Below are positions 1 to 7,000 of a DNA stretch of 64,000 bases, piece after piece. The DNA is from Polynucleobacter alcilacus. GTDB taxonomy: Bacteria; Pseudomonadota; Gammaproteobacteria; Burkholderiales; Burkholderiaceae. A program made the translations under genes and the position numbers. The notes beneath the pieces were generated by a model that saw only the letters and a list, made by a program, of their open reading frames with translations, did no database searches and was not told where the DNA came from. The stretch is taken from contig NZ_JACVQD010000001.1 of assembly GCF_018881545.1 (NCBI RefSeq), positions 524,039-588,038 on the forward strand, given 5' to 3'. Position 1 is the stretch's first letter. Each line of letters opens with the position of its first letter.

Positions 1-364
1 CAATACGGCCACGTAATTGATAAAGACGCTTGATGGTGTATTCACTATCGACCACTGCTACCACGATGTCTTTGTGTTTGGGTTTGAGGGCTTTATCCAC
101 CACCACCTTGTCACCATCACAAATCCCCGCGCCCAACATAGAGTCCCCCTTGACGGTGAACATGAAGGTGGCCGGCTTGTTCTGGACTAGGTAATGGTTC
201 AGATCTAGGCCGTCCTCAGCGTAATCTGCCGCTGGACTGGGAAATCCCGCTGAAATCCGGTGGCTCAGCAGTTTGAGTTCATAGGCGGCAAAATGCCCTC
301 CCAAGGCTTGTGGTGCTTGGCTTAAGCTTACTTTTGCAGGGTTCATTACTGGCGTCATAGTCAT
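1..364 (-). CDS. umuD: UmuD-like SOS mutagenesis protein, S24 peptidase (3' end outside window)
   Basis: This is the N-terminal 121 residues of a UmuD-type protein; the gene runs off the left edge. UmuD cleaves itself when activated by RecA filaments, and the product joins UmuC as DNA polymerase V. The cleavage region reads Ala39-Gly40 followed by FPSPAADY. The catalytic serine is Ser75 in GDSM and the lysine is Lys112 in TIKRL. The Ala-Ser and Ser-Lys spacings (36 and 37) equal those of E. coli UmuD (Cys24, Ser60, Lys97). ATG codons at 364, 358 and 346 are all in frame and none has a good ribosome binding site, so the exact start is open. A LexA box lies 6 bases upstream. A umuC partner would lie outside the window. 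Confidence 0.9.
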   Translation of the reverse strand, partial: MTMTPVMNPAKVSLSQAPQALGGHFAAYELKLLSHRISAGFPSPAADYAEDGLDLNHYLVQNKPATFMFTVKGDSMLGAGICDGDKVVVDKALKPKHKDIVVAVVDSEYTIKRLYQLRGRI

Positions 365-369
365 TAATA

Positions 370-389
370 TACTGTATGTTTATACAGTA
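370..389 (-). promoter_or_regulatory. LexA (SOS) box upstream of umuD
   Basis: The sequence TACTGTATGTTTATACAGTA is an almost perfect match to the E. coli LexA operator (CTGT-N8-ACAG with flanking TA). It sits just upstream of the first possible umuD start and about 100 bases upstream of the divergent ttuC-like gene, so LexA should repress umuD tightly. Confidence 0.92.
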
Positions 390-491
390 TATGTAAAAAC
401 CTCAAAAAATGAGCCTGTATTTGTTGTTTTGACGCTTTCAGGGGGTAATGGATTGCATAATGGCTCATATAAAAAGAACAGTAGGAGACAC

Positions 492-1559
492 ATGAAGACG
501 TACAAGATAGCGTCCATTCCGGGTGACGGAATTGGCAAAGAAGTGATTCCCGAATGCGAAAAGGTCTTAACCGCCCTCAGCAAAAAACATCCTGAAGTGG
601 CTTTTGAGTTTGAGCACTTTGATTGGGGTGGTGACTACTACCGCAAACACGGCATCATGATGCCCAACGATGGTCTTGAACCTTTGCGTTCTAAAGATGC
701 CATCTTGTTTGGTTCAGCTGGTGACCCACACATTCCGGATCACATTACGCTATGGGGCTTGCGTCTCAAAATCTGTCAAGGCTTTGATCAGTACGCTAAC
801 GTGCGCCCTACCCGCATTCTTCCCGGTATTGAAACACCGCTGCGCAATTGCAAACTGGGCCAACTCGATTGGGTGATCGTGCGCGAGAACTCCGAAGGTG
901 AATACTCTGGTGTAGGCGGCAGAGCACATCAAGGGCATCCCATTGAAGTCGCATCGGATATGAGCATCATGACTCGCGTTGGGGTTGAGCGTGTCCAGCG
1001 CTTTGCCTTTAAGTTGGCGCAGTCACGCCCACGCAAGCACCTCACCGTCATTACCAAATCCAATGCCCAGCGCCATGGCATGGTGATGTGGGATGAAATC
1101 GCCAACCTCGTTGCCAAAGACTTCCCGGATGTGACTTGGGATAAAGAATTGGTTGATGCTGCCACAGCCCGCATGGTCAATCGCCCTGAGTCTTTAGACA
1201 CAATCGTCGCTACCAACTTGCATGCCGATGTATTAAGTGATTTAGCAGCAGCACTCGCCGGCAGCTTAGGTATTGCGCCTACTGCTAACCTGGATCCCGA
1301 GCGGCGCTATCCATCGATGTTTGAACCGATTCATGGGTCTGCCTTTGACATCATGGGTAAAGGGCTTGCTAACCCGATCGGTACATTCTGGTCGGCGGTC
1401 ATGATGCTCGACTTCTTAGGTGAAAAAGCACTTGGCGCCAAATTAATGGCTGCCATTGAAAAAGTAACAGCCAATCCAAAGTTACACACCCGTGATTTAG
1501 GCGGCACCGCCATGATGAGTGATGTTACCAATGCAGTAATTGAGGAGATTTCTAAATGA
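492..1559 (+). CDS. ttuC: Tartrate dehydrogenase/decarboxylase family (isocitrate/isopropylmalate dehydrogenase fold)
   Basis: A 355-residue NAD-dependent beta-decarboxylating dehydrogenase of the TtuC type, which oxidises D-malate or tartrate; family members are mostly about 350-360 residues. Visible features are the nucleotide-site start GDGIG (11-15), the substrate-binding NVRPTR (103-108), ENSEGEYSGVGGR (132-144), the catalytic TKSNAQRHG (188-196) and a metal-binding VDAATARM-type segment near 221-228, followed later by EPIHGSA. The start is the ATG preceded by AGGAG at 483-487; an upstream in-frame TTG would add an implausible tail. The stop overlaps the next ATG by four bases (ATGA), so it is translationally coupled to the Bug gene. 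The choice between tartrate and D-malate as substrate is not settled by sequence. Confidence 0.88.
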   Translation: MKTYKIASIPGDGIGKEVIPECEKVLTALSKKHPEVAFEFEHFDWGGDYYRKHGIMMPNDGLEPLRSKDAILFGSAGDPHIPDHITLWGLRLKICQGFDQYANVRPTRILPGIETPLRNCKLGQLDWVIVRENSEGEYSGVGGRAHQGHPIEVASDMSIMTRVGVERVQRFAFKLAQSRPRKHLTVITKSNAQRHGMVMWDEIANLVAKDFPDVTWDKELVDAATARMVNRPESLDTIVATNLHADVLSDLAAALAGSLGIAPTANLDPERRYPSMFEPIHGSAFDIMGKGLANPIGTFWSAVMMLDFLGEKALGAKLMAAIEKVTANPKLHTRDLGGTAMMSDVTNAVIEEISK

Positions 1560-2542
1560 AGCGATTGAAATTACTAAGCGCCTTACTGAGTACTGTACTA
1601 AGTACGTTACTGAGTATCTGCTTGATTTCACTAGGTTTGTTATCGAGCGCTAGTGCACAGCCTTTTCCAGATAAAACCATTCAGTACATCATCCCCTTCC
1701 CCGCCGCTGGTGAATCGGATTTAGTAGCACGCTATCAAGCCGAAATATCTGCCAGGAAATTTAAGCAGCCTATGGTGGTGATTAATCGCGCTGGTGCTGG
1801 CGGCGCTTTGGTATGGAGCGCCCTCAATACCTATCCTGCTGATGGCACCACGGTAGTGGGTGTGAATATTCCGCACACGATCTTGCAGCCATTACAAGAA
1901 GGTATTCAGTACAAGACTGAAGACATTAATGCGATCTACTACTACCACTTCACGCCTGATGCCTTGATGGTCTCCGCAGATAGCCCTTACAAGACCTATC
2001 AAGAATTTATTGCTGCCGCCAAAAAAGATCCAGGCAAGATGACTCTAGCTGGATCGGCGCAATACTCTGCCAACCATATGGCAGTTGAGCGCTTGAATAA
2101 ATTGGCTGGCGTCAAAATTACTTATGTTCCTTTTAAAGGCACGGGTGATTTGATTACCGCCTTGATTGGAATGCATGTGGATGGTGCCATGGGTTATCTG
2201 CCATTAGCGATTCAGCAAAAAGGCAAGGTACGCACCCTGGCGATTGCTACTGAGAAGCGTAACCCTGCCCTACCGGATGTGCCAACCTTTAAAGAGTTGG
2301 GCCTGAACTGGGTTGACGGTGCATATCGTGGTGTGGCTGTGCCTAAAGCCACTCCATTAGTACTGCAACAAAAGCTGTCTGACTACTTTGCCAAACTCAA
2401 TGCAGACCCTGAGACTAAGAAAAAGTTAGAGGACTCTGGATTTGTGATTGTGGATATCCCTTTGGCAAAAATGCCCGCCTTCATGAAAGAGAAAATTCCT
2501 CAGGCGATGGATGATGCCAAGAACGCAGGGATGATTAAGTAA
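1556..2542 (+). CDS. Bug/TctC-family periplasmic substrate-binding protein
   Basis: A 328-residue exported solute receptor of the Bug family. The signal peptide is unusually rich in repeated LLS units and ends near SASA-QPFP; the DNA there is itself a loose repeat of TTACTGAGTA-like units. The typical ligand-loop motif is altered: it reads PFPAAGESD instead of the usual P(F/Y)PPGG-x-D. Translation is coupled by a 4-base overlap to the tartrate/malate dehydrogenase upstream, which suggests a hydroxy-dicarboxylate ligand. No TctA/TctB permease genes are adjacent, and a terminator follows directly. Confidence 0.87.
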   Translation: MKRLKLLSALLSTVLSTLLSICLISLGLLSSASAQPFPDKTIQYIIPFPAAGESDLVARYQAEISARKFKQPMVVINRAGAGGALVWSALNTYPADGTTVVGVNIPHTILQPLQEGIQYKTEDINAIYYYHFTPDALMVSADSPYKTYQEFIAAAKKDPGKMTLAGSAQYSANHMAVERLNKLAGVKITYVPFKGTGDLITALIGMHVDGAMGYLPLAIQQKGKVRTLAIATEKRNPALPDVPTFKELGLNWVDGAYRGVAVPKATPLVLQQKLSDYFAKLNADPETKKKLEDSGFVIVDIPLAKMPAFMKEKIPQAMDDAKNAGMIK

Positions 2543-2596
2543 AGCCTGCTGAATTTTTCTTTTTATTTTTTACTTCTTTTACTTTTTTTGCTTCCA

Positions 2597-2627
2597 ATAA
2601 AAAACCACCGACTGCGGTGGTTTTTTA
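2597..2627 (+). terminator. Rho-independent terminator after the ttuC-bug pair
   Basis: CCACCG-ACTG-CGGTGG stem-loop flanked by an A-run and a T-run that pair with it (AAAAAA/TTTTTT). It lies about 55 bases beyond the Bug stop codon. The flanks would also allow termination from the opposite side. Confidence 0.85.
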
Positions 2628-2813
2628 TTTAGCAGAACACAAATGCCAGAATCGCCGGATCATCTGCAAAAGTATTGGATAAATAAATGCTGGCGCGGTA
2701 GAGCCAAGGCTGCACGGTTTCTGCTATTTCAATCATGATGGGGAATCGTTCCATGTGCGAATAATAGTGCTTTATCTGGCATGCCAGTGAACTTTTCTGG
2801 GAATTCCCTTAAT
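2628..2813. other. Intergenic stretch with no convincing gene
   Basis: Between the terminator and the brnT control region I see no gene that I can support. A 41-codon minus-strand reading frame (2629-2754) without a recognisable ribosome binding site ends in the terminator flank. Short perfect palindromes TGGCATGCCA and GGGAATTCCC lie near 2780 and 2800. They could be decayed coding remnants or protein-binding sites. Confidence 0.4.
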
Positions 2814-2864
2814 TATTGTAGTTATATTAATTCATTGATGTTATGATTTAACGTAACTACAATA
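2814..2864. promoter_or_regulatory. Inverted repeat upstream of brnTA, candidate operator
   Basis: Two perfect 11-base arms, TATTGTAGTTA at 2814-2824 and TAACTACAATA at 2854-2864, in inverted orientation 39 bases apart (arm centre to arm centre about four helical turns). The right arm ends six bases before the brnT start codon. BrnA antitoxins of known systems repress their own promoter, so this is a good candidate for the BrnA or BrnTA binding site; that role is inferred from position and symmetry only. Confidence 0.55.
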
Positions 2865-2870
2865 TTTCCG

Positions 2871-3143
2871 ATGAAATTCACTTATGATTCGGCAAAAAAT
2901 GACTCAAACCTTAGAAAACATGGCCTACCCCTCTCAGCTGCAAAGCTACTTGATTGGAATACAGCCTTTAGCTGGATCGACGAAAGAAAGAATTACGGCG
3001 AAGAAAGGCATATTGCTTTGGTCCCGATCGGTCAACGCCTGTACTGCGTGGTTTATGTGGAGTCAAAAATAGCAAAGAGAATTATTAGCTTAAGAAAAGC
3101 AAATAACCGTGAGATGAAGATCTATGAAGAAGAAACTAATTAG
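2871..3143 (+). CDS. brnT: BrnT family toxin (RelE-fold ribonuclease)
   Basis: A 90-residue protein matching the BrnT/DUF497 pattern: FTYDSAKNDSNLRKHGL at the N-terminus, a middle ERKNYGEERHIALVPIGQRL segment, and a C-terminal RIISLRKANNREMKIY, where the family carries its R-x-I-S-A-R-x-A-x-x-x-E core. Known BrnT proteins are RNases that halt translation and are neutralised by BrnA. The toxin gene comes first and overlaps the antitoxin gene by 20 bases, as usual for brnTA. The sequence looks intact, with the conserved basic and histidine positions present. Confidence 0.85.
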   Translation: MKFTYDSAKNDSNLRKHGLPLSAAKLLDWNTAFSWIDERKNYGEERHIALVPIGQRLYCVVYVESKIAKRIISLRKANNREMKIYEEETN

Positions 3144-3471
3144 ACTGAGTGCCGAAGAGGATGCCGCAATCACTAAGGCTGCCTTATCCGATCCTGACAA
3201 CCCACCCATCACGGAAGAAGAGTGGAATGAGATTAAACACAGAGTTGTTCGCGGCAGGGGAAGACCTATGGGTAGCGGGATTAAAGAGCAAGTTACCTTG
3301 AGAATAGATAAAGAGACTTTGGATTTTTTTAAATCTAAAGGTGAAGGCTGGCAAACGTTTATCAATCAAGTGCTTGGCGAAGTGAAAAGAGAATCTAAAT
3401 CCATCTCGACTGTTGAGAAGAAGCTAAACAAGGGTACTCTGATCACTAGCAAATTGAAGGCTGCCGCTTAA
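3124..3471 (+). CDS. brnA: BrnA family antitoxin (ribbon-helix-helix type)
   Basis: A 115-residue partner of the toxin gene that it overlaps. The DNA-binding part is recognisable as QVTLRIDKETLDFFKSKG followed by GWQTFINQVL (about 59-88), the typical BrnA ribbon-helix-helix pattern. The N-terminal half contains an acidic TKAALSDPDNPPITEEEW stretch, which in the family wraps the toxin. A 27-residue basic tail follows the DNA-binding domain and is longer than I would expect. The gene converges with addA with only four bases between the stop codons. Confidence 0.85.
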   Translation: MKKKLIRLSAEEDAAITKAALSDPDNPPITEEEWNEIKHRVVRGRGRPMGSGIKEQVTLRIDKETLDFFKSKGEGWQTFINQVLGEVKRESKSISTVEKKLNKGTLITSKLKAAA

Positions 3472-3475
3472 AACC

Positions 3476-6400
3476 CTACTTCACTTCTACTATCTCACCC
3501 TTAGACGAAATTAAATAAGCCTTATTGGGTTTGTCTTTGCGGATACGTGTCAGCTCAGCTTGGTAGCCCTGTAACTGTTTACGATACATCTCATATTTCT
3601 CACTAGCTACTTCTGGAATGGTGAGCTTGTAATCGATGATGGCGAGGTGATCGTCAAACTCGACTAGGCGGTCCATTCGATAGCTCTTACCTTCTTCACT
3701 AGCAATATCAAGCTCATTCCAAGCCTGGATCCACTCCCCTGAAGTGAGATATCTCTTGAGTTCTGCTGCTTCCAATACTGTCTTGGTACGAGCGATCAGC
3801 TTTTGCGCATGTGCTTGATCTACGCTCAGCCAATTCATCACCTCTTGCTCGCTTGGCATGGGTGATGTTTGAGTCTTAGTAGAGTCTGCCGTAAGGAACT
3901 CGAGTAGCTTATGAAAGTTTGTACCTTCTTCTAAGATTTCTGGGTCAGGCTCTTCTTTTGCTACTGCCCCGCTAGGCTGCACCGTGATGCCATTTTCAAT
4001 ATCGAGCAACTGTTGCTCGTGACTAAGCTTTGCCTGCTCCCAAGTAATCTGAAAGTCTTCAATGCTAAAGGTTTCCGAAATGGGAGAATGTTCTTTTTGA
4101 GCGCGTGTCTGTTTTACTGCGCCACTAGGAATGGTAGTTATCTCAACAGGCACAACAGTAGGTAGCTGCCCAAACTGGGCTCTGGCGTACCAAGATTTCT
4201 GGTCTAGTCCAACGGGATTATTTGCCGTAGGCTCTTTTGCTACGCCGCTAATCCACAAGCCCTGCTTGGCACGAGTCATTGCCACATACAGTAAGTTCCA
4301 GTTTTCATTCTGACTAATCAGCTCTTCATCTTCCCGTATTTGAGTACGTGGCGAGGTTAAGCCTGCCTTGGTGTACATCGATAGATGCGATGGGCTTTTG
4401 TCATTCGGTGACCACTCTAATAAAACTCCAGAATGATCAGATGCGCCAACCGTATGATTGGCATCCAAAATAATCACAAAGGGTGACTCGAGGCCCTTAG
4501 CCCCATGAATTGTCATGAGACGTACCCGCTTATGCTTTTCTTCCTCCGACATCTCGCTGTCCTCATCTACCTCAGCAAGCTCAACTTCAGATTCAAGCTC
4601 AACATCACCTTCATCCGGCGTTTCATCATCATCGCTACGACGCATAGCATTAATCTCATCAATAAAGCGACTCAGACTCGGATAACGGCCACCATCTTGA
4701 TTGAGAGAGAGTTCCAAAAAGGCATCTAAATTAGCAATTACCTGCGCGCGAGCCAAAGGCTGGGCACTCATAGCATATTCAAAGCGCAAATTACTTTCTT
4801 GATAAATTTGATCGAGCAAGTCATGTACCGGCAAGTGTTCTGCCAACATTCGCCAATGCTCTAAAAAGCGAGCTGCTTTTTGGGCTGATGCATCTTGGCT
4901 ATCTTGTAAGACATCCCACCAAGAACGATATTGCTGATTGTTGGCTTTAGTAATGCTCAGGTTTTGCATTTGCTGCTCAGTAAAACCAAAAATAGGACTT
5001 CTTAATACTTGAGCCAAAGGCAGATCATGGCGGGGCGATAATAAGACGGTTAGCAGGGCAATCAAGTCATCAATCTCAAGGGTGTTGAGCAAGCCACCAA
5101 GCCTAGAGCTGTCATAAGCCAGATCGGCTTCACGTAATGCCCTTTCAAACTGCGGTAAGTATTTCCGGCGTTTAACAAGTAGTAAGAAGTCGCTCTCTCT
5201 AGCAGCGCGCCAAACCATACGGCCATCCTGTTCGTCCATCACTTGGTGCGAAGCTAATACCTCATGAATCAACTTGCTAATCTCCTGACCTTCAACATAG
5301 CGCTGCGTTGCTGCAACCGTTTGATTGACATCGGTAATGGGTACATCAAAAGCATTGCCCGCTCGGGGAGCTAGCTCTTCCTTGACATAAGGGATGAGAG
5401 GCAAGAGCGCCGCCTCCCCCTCTTTTGCATAGTTTTCACTTGGCAAGCCTTCTTGCAAGGGTTCCCACAAAGTATCTTGGACATGAAAATCATAGGTGGG
5501 TGGTAGTTGCGAAGAAGCAAAAGTATCATTTACGGCTGCGTTGATTTTGGGAGCGTTACGACGCGTTGTATCTTGATCAAGCTCTTCTGCATGAAGATGA
5601 TTTTTTAGAAACTCTTTTGCACTAGTAAATAAGCGTGGGTCTGCTCTGCGGAAACGATAGATCGATTGCTTAGGATCACCCACGATAAAGATGCTGGGCT
5701 TACTCTCATCTTGTCCATAACCTTCTAACCATGAACGCAAAATTTGCCACTGCAATGGATTGGTATCCTGAAACTCATCAATGAGAATATGTTTATATTT
5801 AGCATCTAAGCGCGCTTGCAAATAAGCTGCATTTGCGCTGTCAGCCATTAATTTACTCACACCGATTTCTAAATCATCAAAATCACGCACGCGCATCGCT
5901 TCTTTGGCTGCAGCTGCGTGGTCCATCATGCGCTCACTCATAGCGAACCAAGCAAGATTTAATTCATAAACATCTTTTTCGGCTTGCCATGCTAAATACT
6001 CGACAAATGCCTGCGCCCAAGCTTGTTTATAGGCAATATGCTCTGGCTCGAGATGACTTAGGCCTTCGTTTTGAAGATACGTTTTTACCGCTCCAAGCGC
6101 TTTATTATTATTAGTGCGGGATTCGCCATCGGCATTTAAAAATACTAATTGCAAATTTGCGGCAATTTCCATGACATCGCCACCGCCTTGCATGCACTGT
6201 AGTGCAGACACTAAACGCGGCAAGAAATCACGCTCTTGGGTACTGCTATGGGCAAAACACCGAACCAAGAACTCAAAGTCTGCTCTGGCTTTCGGTGCAT
6301 TCCACATGCGCAGCAAGGGGTTATCTAGATTCAGTCTGGGCAAAAATTGCTTGAAGTGTTCAATAGGGGTAATACCTTTTTCCTTGCAAGACTGCACAAA

Positions 6401-7000
6401 GAAAGTCCAAGCGCCCCGTTGTTTCATCAGGCCGTAATTGCCCATTAAGAACTTCTCTGTATTGCTTGCGCCTAACTGCTGTAGCAAAACGTCATAGTGC
6501 GTCTTCAGATCTAATGGCAGATCACCCCACCAATCATCTAAGCACTCTTCTAATAATCTCTTGCCATCTTCTCGCAAGCTAAAGCCAGGCTGCACTTCTG
6601 CTGAGATAGGGGCAGCATTTAATAGCCTGCCAAACCAGCCATGGAAGGTATCAATCACGATGGACTGAGGGCTAGCAAGAACCTGCTCATAGAGCGCCTT
6701 GGCTTGGGGAAGCAATGCTCTGGCCTCGCTCTTCTCCAAACCACGTTTAGACAATTGAGACAGAAGATCATCATCACTCATGGTTGAAAATTGCTCTAGC
6801 AAACTGTAGAGTCGATCACGCATTTCTTGTGCGGCTTTACGGGTAAACGTTAATGCCAGTATGTCTTGCGGTTTAGCGCCAGCTAGTAAGAGACGAATCA
6901 TCCGGGCAACTAACAGCCATGTTTTGCCACTACCGGCACAAGCAGAGACAATCACCGATCGACGAGGATCACAGGCGATGGCGTTATCGAACTTCTTCAC
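3476..7000 (-). CDS. addA: AddA-like UvrD/Rep-family helicase-nuclease
   Basis: A very large (about 1174 residues) double-strand-break repair enzyme: superfamily 1 helicase followed by a RecB-type nuclease. Walker A is ACAGSGKT (20-27). Further helicase motifs are LTFTRKAAQEM (Ia), LIDEFQDTNPLQW (II), VGDPKQSIYRFRRADP (III) and LLYVAMTRAK (VI). An acidic insertion rich in D/E lies in the middle. The C-terminal nuclease core is AIIDYK (lysine near 1125). Together with AddB it should resect DNA ends and load RecA. The preferred start is the GTG at 7000, which overlaps the addB stop (GTGA) and has AAGGGA five bases upstream; a TTG at 7018 is an alternative. Confidence 0.86.
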   Translation of the reverse strand: MKKFDNAIACDPRRSVIVSACAGSGKTWLLVARMIRLLLAGAKPQDILALTFTRKAAQEMRDRLYSLLEQFSTMSDDDLLSQLSKRGLEKSEARALLPQAKALYEQVLASPQSIVIDTFHGWFGRLLNAAPISAEVQPGFSLREDGKRLLEECLDDWWGDLPLDLKTHYDVLLQQLGASNTEKFLMGNYGLMKQRGAWTFFVQSCKEKGITPIEHFKQFLPRLNLDNPLLRMWNAPKARADFEFLVRCFAHSSTQERDFLPRLVSALQCMQGGGDVMEIAANLQLVFLNADGESRTNNNKALGAVKTYLQNEGLSHLEPEHIAYKQAWAQAFVEYLAWQAEKDVYELNLAWFAMSERMMDHAAAAKEAMRVRDFDDLEIGVSKLMADSANAAYLQARLDAKYKHILIDEFQDTNPLQWQILRSWLEGYGQDESKPSIFIVGDPKQSIYRFRRADPRLFTSAKEFLKNHLHAEELDQDTTRRNAPKINAAVNDTFASSQLPPTYDFHVQDTLWEPLQEGLPSENYAKEGEAALLPLIPYVKEELAPRAGNAFDVPITDVNQTVAATQRYVEGQEISKLIHEVLASHQVMDEQDGRMVWRAARESDFLLLVKRRKYLPQFERALREADLAYDSSRLGGLLNTLEIDDLIALLTVLLSPRHDLPLAQVLRSPIFGFTEQQMQNLSITKANNQQYRSWWDVLQDSQDASAQKAARFLEHWRMLAEHLPVHDLLDQIYQESNLRFEYAMSAQPLARAQVIANLDAFLELSLNQDGGRYPSLSRFIDEINAMRRSDDDETPDEGDVELESEVELAEVDEDSEMSEEEKHKRVRLMTIHGAKGLESPFVIILDANHTVGASDHSGVLLEWSPNDKSPSHLSMYTKAGLTSPRTQIREDEELISQNENWNLLYVAMTRAKQGLWISGVAKEPTANNPVGLDQKSWYARAQFGQLPTVVPVEITTIPSGAVKQTRAQKEHSPISETFSIEDFQITWEQAKLSHEQQLLDIENGITVQPSGAVAKEEPDPEILEEGTNFHKLLEFLTADSTKTQTSPMPSEQEVMNWLSVDQAHAQKLIARTKTVLEAAELKRYLTSGEWIQAWNELDIASEEGKSYRMDRLVEFDDHLAIIDYKLTIPEVASEKYEMYRKQLQGYQAELTRIRKDKPNKAYLISSKGEIVEVK

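Noticed and set aside
2629..2754. A 41-codon minus-strand frame (MERFPIMIEIAE...) before brnT
   Set aside because: No ribosome binding site, its end lies in the terminator of the Bug gene, and no family is recognised; it is probably chance or a decayed remnant.
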